Shown here: positions 1 to 6,418 of the stretch, in pieces
Layout: every line of letters begins with the position of its first letter
Numbering within the stretch: position 1 is the first letter of the stretch
Source: Gandjariella thermophila
GTDB lineage: Bacteria > Actinomycetota > Actinomycetes > Mycobacteriales > Pseudonocardiaceae
Length of the DNA stretch: 64,000 nucleotides
Direction: 5' to 3'
Assembly (NCBI RefSeq): GCF_005405885.1
Contig: NZ_BJFL01000007.1
Location: forward strand, 6,394-70,393
Made by a program: the position numbers and the translations under genes
Notes under the pieces: model-generated
What the model was told of the DNA's origin: nothing
Database searches by the model: none
Seen by the model: the letters and a program-made list of their open reading frames with translations, nothing else

Positions 1-567
1 ATCGCCGCCCGCGCCGTGGAACACGTCGGCGAGGTCTGCGCTAACCTCCTGGCAGCGCTGCAAGTAGCCAGCACCATCCAGGACATCGGCGTATACGGAA
101 CCACTAACCTCGCCGCGGCCATGACCAAGGTCCCGCAACCCAACCTCACCACCCAAGAGGCCTGGCAGGCCGGTGATGATATCGGTCAGCCTGGACAGCT
201 CGACCCCGCCGAACGTGCGATAGTTGGTCAGCTGCGCGAAAATGGCCACATCATCAGGGAGGTGGAGAACAGAAACATCGAAAAGACACCCGACATACTC
301 GTGGATGGCGAGCCTACCGAGCTGAAGACGGTTGATGCGGGCGGCGGAAAGATCGCAATCTTCAACAAGCTCAAGAAGGCCGAACTCAAGGGTGGCCAGG
401 CGCCCAACGTGCTGATCGACGCCCGGGCGACTACCATCAGCGTTGACGAGGCGCGTGAAGAAATGGAAAGTTACCTGAGTAAGAGTCGCGGCGTGCTCCA
501 GCGGGTTACCATATGGCTCGCGAACGGGCAGAAGGTGACCTGGCCCGACGGATACGAGGGGTTGTAG
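1..567 (+). CDS. polymorphic toxin C-terminus (CdiA-CT-like nuclease tip), 5' end outside window
   Basis: The frame is already open at base 1 and runs to TAG at 565-567, so only the last 188 residues are visible and the delivery domain lies upstream. The first 58 residues are helical and nearly identical to those of the second toxin at 1057-1713; after that the two diverge. The variable tip carries a PD-(D/E)xK-like pattern: Asp in PDILVDG (about 292), then E-x-K in TELK (about 319-327), then a Lys/Gly-rich stretch and VLIDAR. This arrangement resembles the C-terminal tRNase/nuclease tips of CdiA and other polymorphic toxins. A related immunity gene overlaps its stop codon. The nuclease activity and tRNA as target are inferred from the family; the delivery route (perhaps type VII secretion in an actinobacterium) cannot be judged here. 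Confidence 0.65.
   Translation: MAARAVEHVGEVCANLLAALQVASTIQDIGVYGTTNLAAAMTKVPQPNLTTQEAWQAGDDIGQPGQLDPAERAIVGQLRENGHIIREVENRNIEKTPDILVDGEPTELKTVDAGGGKIAIFNKLKKAELKGGQAPNVLIDARATTISVDEAREEMESYLSKSRGVLQRVTIWLANGQKVTWPDGYEGL
2..173 (+). repeat. 172-bp direct repeat, copy 1 (pre-toxin homology block)
   Basis: Bases 2-173 are identical to 1118-1289 at every position I compared; they diverge at 174/1290 and at base 1/1117. The block encodes the conserved region just before the variable toxin tip. The copy may extend left of the window. It looks like the homology region that lets orphan toxin tips recombine into a full-length toxin gene. Confidence 0.9.
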
Positions 568-935
568 TGTCCGCTGAATACGAGATCTTCGTACGGCCAC
601 GGATGGCAGGAACGGAGCTAAACCTGTTGGATGACCTGACCCGCATTGCGCACGCCGAATTCACCCCCGTGAAGCCCGACCAGGAAGACTGGTATATCGC
701 TCGGCCCGAGCGCGGAGCCATAGAGGTCGACTTTCACACCGACTTCTTGGACGACCGCGACATACCTTTTAGCACCCACCCGATCTGTATCACGGTACAC
801 AAGCCACGTGAAGGCACGTTGCAAGATGCCGAAATGTTCTCGCAAGAAATCTACGGCGAGCTCGTCCGTACCGATCGGTACGACTGCTTCCTTGTGTTCA
901 ACATGGAACGACTTCTCGCCATCCACCAACGATGA
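567..935 (+). CDS. predicted immunity protein for the first toxin tip
   Basis: A 122-residue cytoplasmic-looking protein with no signal peptide or membrane segment. I chose the GTG at 567, which shares its G with the toxin stop TAG (TAGTG) and has a GAGGGG ribosome site just upstream. From that start the protein begins (V/M)SAEYEIFVRP, which lines up with MSATFMLFVRP of the second immunity gene at 1716; an ATG 54 bases upstream would break this match and overlap the toxin more. Translational coupling to the toxin gene is typical of toxin/immunity pairs. I cannot name the immunity family. Function is inferred from position and from homology to the second immunity gene. Confidence 0.65.
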   Translation: MSAEYEIFVRPRMAGTELNLLDDLTRIAHAEFTPVKPDQEDWYIARPERGAIEVDFHTDFLDDRDIPFSTHPICITVHKPREGTLQDAEMFSQEIYGELVRTDRYDCFLVFNMERLLAIHQR

Positions 936-1056
936 GTAGCCCGATGGCGGCACGACTGCCTGCCAGACCTGAACGCCGACGCGCAGCCGTTGACGACCTC
1001 CGAAGCGAAGTCAGTCCGTTCACTACAGAAACGGATCGTCGAACACGAACAGAAAC
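936..1056 (+). pseudogene. possible remnant of an older toxin segment
   Basis: Between the first immunity gene and the orphan toxin, the frame starting at 939 stays open and reads ...DLNADAQPLTTSEAK, then SVRSLQKRIVEHEQKLA. This hydrophilic helical style (S-L-Q-x-R-I-x-E-H-x-x-K-L) is common in linker regions of polymorphic toxins. The frame does not match that of the orphan toxin that begins at 1057, so it looks like a leftover of an earlier recombination. Short and degenerate, so the call is tentative. Confidence 0.3.
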
Positions 1057-1713
1057 TTGCCGGACTTGGCCACCGACGGCTTGGGACTAATTCTGGGCGA
1101 CGCGAAAGGCGAAGCCGTCGCCGCCCGCGCCGTGGAACACGTCGGCGAGGTCTGCGCTAACCTCCTGGCAGCGCTGCAAGTAGCCAGCACCATCCAGGAC
1201 ATCGGCGTATACGGAACCACTAACCTCGCCGCGGCCATGACCAAGGTCCCGCAACCCAACCTCACCACCCAAGAGGCCTGGCAGGCCGGCGATGACACCT
1301 CCCCGCCCGGCCGATTCGACGCGGACGGCGACAAAGGCGAGACCGCCATCGCCTCCTACCTCAAGGAACGCGGGCACGTCGTCATGCCCATCAACGAGGA
1401 CCATGGCAAGGAGGAACGAACCGCCGACGCGCTCATTGACGGCCAACCCGTTGACTTCAAGAAGATTGTGGGCTCGGGGTCAAGGACTCTGAGAACCGCG
1501 CTAAAAGGTAGCGAACGCGGAGACAGGCAGGCTGAGGAAATTTTTGTCGACGCCCGCAGCTCCAGCCTCGGCCGCGAGCAGCTCAAAGCACAACTACACG
1601 CATACTTCTCCGGCCATGGTCAGCCGGGCAGTGCGGGTATCATCAAGCGTGTGACCGTGCTCGCGAACGACGGCTCTCGCCTCACGTACCCTGACGACTA
1701 CGGGGGGCTCTGA
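1057..1713 (+). CDS. orphan polymorphic toxin module with alternative CdiA-CT-like tip
   Basis: 218 residues from a TTG at 1057. The frame is open from 994, and I see no strong start, as expected for an orphan tip that need not be translated alone. Residues about 21-78 duplicate the conserved block of the first toxin. The tip that follows differs in sequence but keeps the layout: TADALIDGQPVDFKKIV (Asp, then D-F-K in place of E-L-K), a helical basic stretch, IFVDAR, and a final RVTVLANDGSRLTYPDDYGGL that parallels RVTIWLANGQKVTWPDGYEGL of the first tip. There is no N-terminal delivery domain. It is followed two bases later by its own immunity gene. Nuclease function is inferred from the family. 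Confidence 0.6.
   Translation: MPDLATDGLGLILGDAKGEAVAARAVEHVGEVCANLLAALQVASTIQDIGVYGTTNLAAAMTKVPQPNLTTQEAWQAGDDTSPPGRFDADGDKGETAIASYLKERGHVVMPINEDHGKEERTADALIDGQPVDFKKIVGSGSRTLRTALKGSERGDRQAEEIFVDARSSSLGREQLKAQLHAYFSGHGQPGSAGIIKRVTVLANDGSRLTYPDDYGGL
1118..1289 (+). repeat. 172-bp direct repeat, copy 2 (in orphan toxin)
   Basis: Identical to bases 2-173, offset 1116. It sits at the front of the orphan module, where recombination with copy 1 would fuse the second tip and its immunity gene to the delivery part of the first toxin and remove the first tip. Confidence 0.9.
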
Positions 1714-1715
1714 GC

Positions 1716-2117
1716 ATGTCCGCAACCTTCATGCTCTTCGTCCGGCCTACGGGGGCCACGGACGGTCGTGAACTGATCGACGACGTCAGCAAGGTCTGCG
1801 GTAAAGACTTCAAGAACTCTGGCCACGACGGTGAGAACGAGTACATCGCCAAGGTGACGAGCGGCCCCTTGATACTCGACCTCAGCTTCGGCTATGACGA
1901 CGAGGGTGACCCCACGGACCCCTTCCCGTTCGGAAAATTTCCGTGGAGTTTCACACTGTTCGATTCACGTGATCCCTACTGGTCGCAGGTCGCTTTGCAA
2001 GATATTCACTCCGCCTACGAAGGCCTGACGGCAACAGGGAAATACGAGTGCGTGCTCGTGCATGTCGAGACCGAAACCTTGATCGCCCACAACGTTGCAT
2101 CTCAGCGCCGGTCGTAG
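1716..2117 (+). CDS. predicted immunity protein for the orphan toxin tip
   Basis: 133 residues from ATG at 1716, two bases after the toxin stop, with a run of G just upstream as ribosome site. It begins MSATFMLFVRPTGATDGRELIDDVSKVCG and is a diverged paralogue of the protein at 567-935 (shared FVRP near the N-terminus, a following acidic helix, and a C-terminal ...YEC-LV...E region corresponding to YDCFLVFNME). Acidic and soluble. Immunity function is inferred from coupling to the toxin module; the two immunity proteins have diverged in step with their toxin tips. Confidence 0.6.
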   Translation: MSATFMLFVRPTGATDGRELIDDVSKVCGKDFKNSGHDGENEYIAKVTSGPLILDLSFGYDDEGDPTDPFPFGKFPWSFTLFDSRDPYWSQVALQDIHSAYEGLTATGKYECVLVHVETETLIAHNVASQRRS

Positions 2118-2122
2118 TAGCG

Positions 2123-2254
2123 ATGTCGAGCTCTTGCCGGCGGTTTGGGCCTGTCGGCGAGGAGAATCGGGAAGCCATCCTCGCGGACGCGAGCAAAGTT
2201 TGCGGTGAAAGGCTCGAAAAACTCCGGATACCACGCGCTCGGCCGTTCGAGTGA
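2123..2254 (+). pseudogene. truncated, frameshifted third immunity gene
   Basis: Starting at ATG 2123, six bases after the second immunity stop, the frame reads MSSSCRRFGPVGEENREAIL then ADASKVCGE. It matches the RELIDDVSKVCG part of the second immunity protein. After SKVCG the similarity continues only in the next frame (KGSKNSGYH, compare KDFKNSGHD), as if one base had been inserted near 2208. The homology ends at about 2254, where DNA related to a different gene on the other strand begins. It is therefore a broken remnant without its own visible toxin tip. Confidence 0.55.
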
Positions 2255-2628
2255 GGACGGGGGGACAACAGGATCCGGCAGTCGGCCGCGCGGAGCACCA
2301 CGGCGTTCCGGATGGCGGCGGCCAGGGACGGCGCGTCACCGGCCATCGGGAAGACGACATCGCCGGTCGTCACCTCGATCTCGGTGTAGCTGCGCTCCTG
2401 CCCCGTGGCGGCGGCCAGTGCGTCGTGCCGGTGGCGCATGAACGACCGGTAAGCGCTCCCGTCTCGCCACAGGGCCAGGATGTAGGCCCGGCCCGTCGTG
2501 GTGTCCCAGCCGCCGACCTGCCCGACCAAGCCCGGCTCGGCGCCGAGCGGCGACCACCGGCGCTGCGCGGTGGAGAACGCCTCGCGGAAGCGCGGTGGCA
2601 CGGCACAGCCAATCCACTTGCAGAGCAC
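2255..2628 (-). pseudogene. DUF4937-family protein, 3' half lost at the toxin-locus junction
   Basis: From GTG at 2626-2628, with a GGGGGAG ribosome site upstream, the frame encodes LCKWIGCAVPPRFREAFSTA, QRRW, PGLVGQVGGW, AYILALWRDGSAYRSFMRHRHD and ends its recognisable part at RAADCRILLSPRP (about 2255). This is the N-terminal half of the DUF4937 family seen in many actinobacteria, where a second similar half normally follows. The frame stays open to 1951 but that part is antisense to the second immunity gene and has no family features. The gene appears cut by the recombination or insertion that placed the toxin array here. Confidence 0.55.
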
Positions 2629-2739
2629 GTCGCAACTCCCCCGGCTACTCGGTCGCCCAGCCGACGGCATTGTCGAAGCTCCACATTTATGGAGGTCAAT
2701 CTTTTCTGGCGGGCGTGGTTCCGCCGTTCGGCGGGCGGG

Positions 2740-3021
2740 TCAGCACCGGCTGGCGGGGCACCAGCCGTGGGGTGTGACGCTGCGGCGGCGGCCGTCCGGG
2801 GGTGGCGGGAGGTGGCCGTGCAGGTGCCAGCGGTGGCCGTCATAGGACCAGTGCGCGAACTCCTCCTCCCAGGGACGGTTGAGTAGCAGCAGCCGCTCGT
2901 GCAGTTCGACCTGGGTGGCGTGGAACGCGCGAAGCCGAGCCAGGCCCCGGCGCAGGCCGGCGAGCGCCGGAGAACGGCGGCGGGAAGGGTCGCACGGCTG
3001 GCGGTGCGGTAGGTGCGGCAT
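2740..3021 (-). CDS. small conserved actinobacterial protein of unknown function
   Basis: 93 residues from ATG at 3019-3021. The recognisable core is LRAFHATQVELHERLLLLNR followed by PWEEEFAHWSYDGHRWHLHG, ending P-H-G-W-C-P. The combination of LNRPWEE, HW, W-x-LHG and a final GWCP is a pattern I associate with small uncharacterised actinobacterial proteins, rich in Trp and His. No signal peptide or membrane helix. It is transcribed divergently from the GlxA-type regulator, 75 bp apart, and may be its target. No function can be assigned. Confidence 0.6.
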   Translation of the reverse strand: MPHLPHRQPCDPSRRRSPALAGLRRGLARLRAFHATQVELHERLLLLNRPWEEEFAHWSYDGHRWHLHGHLPPPPDGRRRSVTPHGWCPASRC

Positions 3022-3096
3022 GGCATCCAGCCTTCGCCGCCGGGGCCGGCCGCAACAGCGGCAGAAATGTCGGCGAGCACAGATATCCTGCCAAGT

Positions 3097-4092
3097 ATGT
3101 TGCGCGACGTCGCCGCCGTCCTCGGGGACGAGGTCCAGGTCTTCGAACTGGCCGTGCTCTGCGAGATCTTCGGGATCGACCGGTCCGGCGACGGGCTGCC
3201 CCGGTTCGACTTCGCCATCTGCGCCGCCGACCCGCGGCCCCGCCCGGCGGTCGGCGGGATGTCCGTACAACCCGGTCACGGCCTGGAGCGGGCGCTGACC
3301 GCGGACCTGGTCGCGGTTCCGGGCTGGCCGGTGGACGGCCCGCCGCCGAGCCGGGAGGTCGTCGACGTGCTGCGGGCGGCGGTGGACCGCGGCGCCACGG
3401 TGCTCAGCGTGTGCTCCGGGGTGTTCGTGCTCGCCGCCGCCGGCCTGCTGGACGGCCGGCGCGCGACCTGCCACTGGTACCACGCCGACCGGCTGCGGGC
3501 GCGCTACACCGCCGTCGCGGTGCAGCCGGACCGGCTGTACGTGGCGGACGGCCCGGTGGTCACCAGCGCGGGCACCGCCGCGGGTATCGACGCATGCCTG
3601 TACCTGGTCCGCCGCGAACTCGGCGCCCAGGTCGCCAACGGCATCGCCCGCCGCATGGTGGTCCCCCCGCACCGGGACGGCGGCCAGGCGCAGTACGTCG
3701 AAACGCCGGTGCCCCGGCGGCGGGGCGGGGACGACCTCGGGCCACTGCTGGAATGGCTGCAGGCGCACCTGGACGAGCCGCACTCGGTGGCGACGCTGGC
3801 GGCACGGGTACACATGTCGCCGCGGACATTCGCCCGCCGCTTCGCCGCCAGCACCGGGACGACGCCGCACGGCTGGATCACCCGCCAGCGGGTGCTGCTG
3901 GCGCAGCGCCTGCTGGAGGAGAGCGACCTGGACGTGGAGACGATCGCGCGCCGGTGCGGGTTCGGCAACGGCGAGGCGCTGCGGCACCACTTCGCCCGCA
4001 GCCTCGGCACCACGCCCACCGCCTACCGCAACACGTTCGGCCACCATCTCACGCCCGCCGGGACGCCCAGCCCGCTCGCCGCCGCACGCTGA
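3097..4092 (+). CDS. GlxA-type AraC-family transcriptional regulator (DJ-1/PfpI domain)
   Basis: 331 residues from ATG 3097 (MLRDVAAVLG); an in-frame ATG at 3067 is an alternative. The N-terminal two thirds is a DJ-1/PfpI amidase-like domain: FELAVLCEIFG, then VLSVCSGVFVLAAAGLLDGR with the elbow cysteine, then ATCHW and VTSAGTAAGID. The C-terminal about 95 residues form the double helix-turn-helix of AraC proteins (SVATLAARVHMSPRTFARRF, then DVETIARRCGFGNGEALRHH and PTAYRNTF). Such proteins act as cytoplasmic DNA-binding activators whose amidase-like domain probably binds a small ligand. The ligand is not visible. It is divergent from the small gene at 2740 and converges on the histidine kinase. 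Confidence 0.85.
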   Translation: MLRDVAAVLGDEVQVFELAVLCEIFGIDRSGDGLPRFDFAICAADPRPRPAVGGMSVQPGHGLERALTADLVAVPGWPVDGPPPSREVVDVLRAAVDRGATVLSVCSGVFVLAAAGLLDGRRATCHWYHADRLRARYTAVAVQPDRLYVADGPVVTSAGTAAGIDACLYLVRRELGAQVANGIARRMVVPPHRDGGQAQYVETPVPRRRGGDDLGPLLEWLQAHLDEPHSVATLAARVHMSPRTFARRFAASTGTTPHGWITRQRVLLAQRLLEESDLDVETIARRCGFGNGEALRHHFARSLGTTPTAYRNTFGHHLTPAGTPSPLAAAR

Positions 4093-4115
4093 CCGGGCGG
4101 CGTCTGTCACACCGG

Positions 4116-5585
4116 TCAGGCCAGGGGCAGCAGCACGCGGAAGGTGGTGCCCCGGTCGGGGGCGCTGTACAGCTCGATGCGGCCGTTGTGCGCTTCCAGG
4201 ATGGCGGCACTGATGGCCAGGCCGAGGCCGGCTCCGCCGCCACGCGTACGGGCGCGGCTGCGGTCGGCCCGGTAGAACCGGTCGAACACGTGCGCGGCCG
4301 CCTCGGCCGGGATGCCCGGGCCATCGTCGTGCACCTCCAGCAGGCCGAGCGCGCCGTCCGGGAGCCGGTCGGCGCCCGCGGCGGCGACCGGCCACCCGTT
4401 CCTTTCCTGCGCGGGCCGGTGGGCGACGGTCAGCCGCACCGGGGTGCCGGCCGGGGTGTGCGTCAACGCGTTGGTCACGAGGTTGCCGACCACCTGGCGC
4501 AACCGGTGCTCGTCGCCGAGCACGCGCACCGCCCCGCTGCCCGGTACCAGGGTCACCGGGCGGTCCGGTTCGCGGGCCTTGGCGTCGTGCACCGCGTCCC
4601 CGGCGAGCACCAGCAGGTCGACGTCGGTGATGTCGAGCGCGCGTTCCTGGTCGAGCCGGGCCAGCAGCAGCAGGTCGTCGACGAGAATCCCCATCCGCTT
4701 GGCCTCGGACTCGATGCGGCCCATCAGCCGTTCCACGTCGGCCGCGCCGCCGCGCCGGTACAGCTCGGCGAACCCGCGGATCGAGGTGAGCGGGGTGCGC
4801 AGCTCGTGCGAGGCGTCCGCGACGAACCGGCGCAACCGCTGCTCGGACCGTTCCCGCGCGTGCAGCGCCGCGGACAGCCGGCCGAGCATGACGTTCAGCG
4901 CGGCGCCCAGCCGGCCGGTCTCGGTGCGCGGGTCGTTCTCCGGCACCCGGCGGTCCAGGTCTCCGGCGGCGATCGCCTCCGCGGTGCGCTCGATCCTGGT
5001 GAGCGGGCGCAGGCCGACCCGGACGACCACCGTGGCGGCCACCGTCAGCAGCACCAGCACCACGCCGCCCACGGCGGCCTCGATGATCAGCAGGCGTTCC
5101 AGCGTGGCGTCCGTCCCGGCCAGGGACAGTGCCGCGACACCGATCTCGCCGTCGGGCAGTTCCACCGCGCGGACCCGCCACTCCCCGCTGCCGGACTGGT
5201 CGGGCACGGTGAACGGCCGCCCGTTGTGCTGCCAGACCGCCTCCCGGCTCAGCTTGGGCAGCTTCGGGCTGCCCGCCTGACCGCTCTGCTGGCCGATCTC
5301 GTACCGGGGTGTGCCGTCCGGTTCGAGCACGGCCATCCGGAAGTCGCTGGGCAGCCGCACCCGGACCGGGGCTTCCGGCGGCGGTCCGGACGGCGGCGGT
5401 CCGGCGGCGAACCGGTGGCTGAAGTCGTGCAACTGGCCGTCGACCCGGTCCATCAGCGAGTGCCGCAGCAGCAGTTCGCTGGCCCCGATGAACGCGGCCA
5501 GGCCGAAGGCGGAGCACACCAGGAGCGCGGCGAGCAGCCTGCCGCGCAGGGTGAGCGGCCGTCGGGCGAGGGCGGCTGCTCTCAC
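4116..5585 (-). CDS. sensor histidine kinase (OmpR-type partner)
   Basis: 489 residues. The GTG at 5583-5585 overlaps the response regulator stop by four bases (GTGA). Order: N-terminal membrane helix (LLAALLVCSAFGLAAFIGAS), an extracytoplasmic sensor segment of about 130 residues with a Pro-rich stretch, a second helix (AVGGVVLVLLTVAATVVVRV), HAMP linker, HisKA with the phosphorylated His in FVADASHELRTPLTS, and an ATPase domain with the N box (NLVTNALTHTP), DDGPGIP and GGGAGLGLAI. The layout matches the TrcS/PrrB-like kinases of actinobacteria. Stimulus unknown. Translationally coupled to the regulator at 5582-6310. Confidence 0.9.
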   Translation of the reverse strand: MRAAALARRPLTLRGRLLAALLVCSAFGLAAFIGASELLLRHSLMDRVDGQLHDFSHRFAAGPPPSGPPPEAPVRVRLPSDFRMAVLEPDGTPRYEIGQQSGQAGSPKLPKLSREAVWQHNGRPFTVPDQSGSGEWRVRAVELPDGEIGVAALSLAGTDATLERLLIIEAAVGGVVLVLLTVAATVVVRVGLRPLTRIERTAEAIAAGDLDRRVPENDPRTETGRLGAALNVMLGRLSAALHARERSEQRLRRFVADASHELRTPLTSIRGFAELYRRGGAADVERLMGRIESEAKRMGILVDDLLLLARLDQERALDITDVDLLVLAGDAVHDAKAREPDRPVTLVPGSGAVRVLGDEHRLRQVVGNLVTNALTHTPAGTPVRLTVAHRPAQERNGWPVAAAGADRLPDGALGLLEVHDDGPGIPAEAAAHVFDRFYRADRSRARTRGGGAGLGLAISAAILEAHNGRIELYSAPDRGTTFRVLLPLA

Positions 5586-6310
5586 GGGGCGCCCGCGACG
5601 GCGGTCTCGCGGGGCAGGCGCAACGTGTAACCCACACCGCGGATGGTGTGGATCAGCGGCGGGTGGTGAACGTCGATCTTGCGGCGCAGGTAGCTGATGT
5701 AGGACTCGACAATCCGGCTGTCCCCGCCGAAGTCGTAGTTCCACACCCGGTCCAGGATCTGCGCCTTGCTGACCACCTTCTCCGCGTTGACCATCAGGTA
5801 GCGGAGCAGGTTGAACTCGGTCGGCGAGAGCTGCACCAGCCGGCCGTTGCGGCGCACCTCGTGCGCGTCCTCGTCCAGCTCCAGGTCGGCGTAGGTCATC
5901 TTGCCGTCGTCGAACTCCGCCTCCCGCGCTGGCTGGGTGCGGCGGAGGATGGCCCGCAGCCGCAGCACCACCTCTTCCAGGCTGAACGGCTTGGTCACGT
6001 AGTCGTCGCCGCCGGCGGTGAGACCGGCGATCCGGTCCTCCACGGCGTCCCGGGCGGTGAGGAAGAGCACCGGTACCTGGTCGAGCGAGGCCCGCAGCTG
6101 GCGGGCGAGGTCGAACCCGTCGCAGTCCGGCAGCATCACGTCGAGCACCACGATGTCCGGCCGGACCTCCTTGGCCGTGCTCAACGCGCGGGTGCCGTTC
6201 TCGGCGGCGTGCACCTCGAACCCGCTCAGCCGGAGTGCGGCGGCGAGCAGTTCGAGGATGTTCGGCTCGTCGTCGACCACGAGCACGGTAGCCGGATGTG
6301 CGTCGTCCAC
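5582..6310 (-). CDS. OmpR/PhoB-family response regulator
   Basis: 242 residues. Receiver domain (residues about 8-122) has the acidic pair in VVDDEP, the phosphoacceptor Asp in IVVLDVMLPD and the Lys in YVTKPFS; the C-terminal winged helix ends with the typical RIVESYISYLRRKID and HTIRGVGYTLR. It is the first gene of a two-gene operon with the kinase at 4116. Its closest style is TrcR/TcrX-like regulators, but no target can be named from the sequence. Confidence 0.9.
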   Translation of the reverse strand: MDDAHPATVLVVDDEPNILELLAAALRLSGFEVHAAENGTRALSTAKEVRPDIVVLDVMLPDCDGFDLARQLRASLDQVPVLFLTARDAVEDRIAGLTAGGDDYVTKPFSLEEVVLRLRAILRRTQPAREAEFDDGKMTYADLELDEDAHEVRRNGRLVQLSPTEFNLLRYLMVNAEKVVSKAQILDRVWNYDFGGDSRIVESYISYLRRKIDVHHPPLIHTIRGVGYTLRLPRETAVAGAP

Positions 6311-6376
6311 GGTGCACCAGCATGCCGGTCCAGGCTGAGAGGAATCTAGGAGCTTGCTGAGAAACCACGACCGGGT

Positions 6377-6413
6377 GCGTGGTTGTTTCCCCAGGTCAGG
6401 GAAACAACCACGC
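6377..6413 (-). terminator. 15-bp perfect hairpin between glycosyltransferase and response regulator
   Basis: Left arm GCGTGGTTGTTTCCC (6377-6391), 7-base loop, right arm GGGAAACAACCACGC (6399-6413), perfectly complementary. It begins six bases beyond the stop of the minus-strand glycosyltransferase, so a terminator for that gene is the simplest reading. It also lies about 65-100 bp upstream of the response regulator start, so it could be a regulatory palindrome. The arms are richer in A and T than the surrounding DNA. Confidence 0.6.
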
Positions 6414-6418
6414 GGTAC

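Noticed and set aside
1-1290. 172-bp direct repeats considered as ends of an insertion element
   Set aside because: They are in-frame coding DNA, have no transposase between them, and continue without inverted ends.
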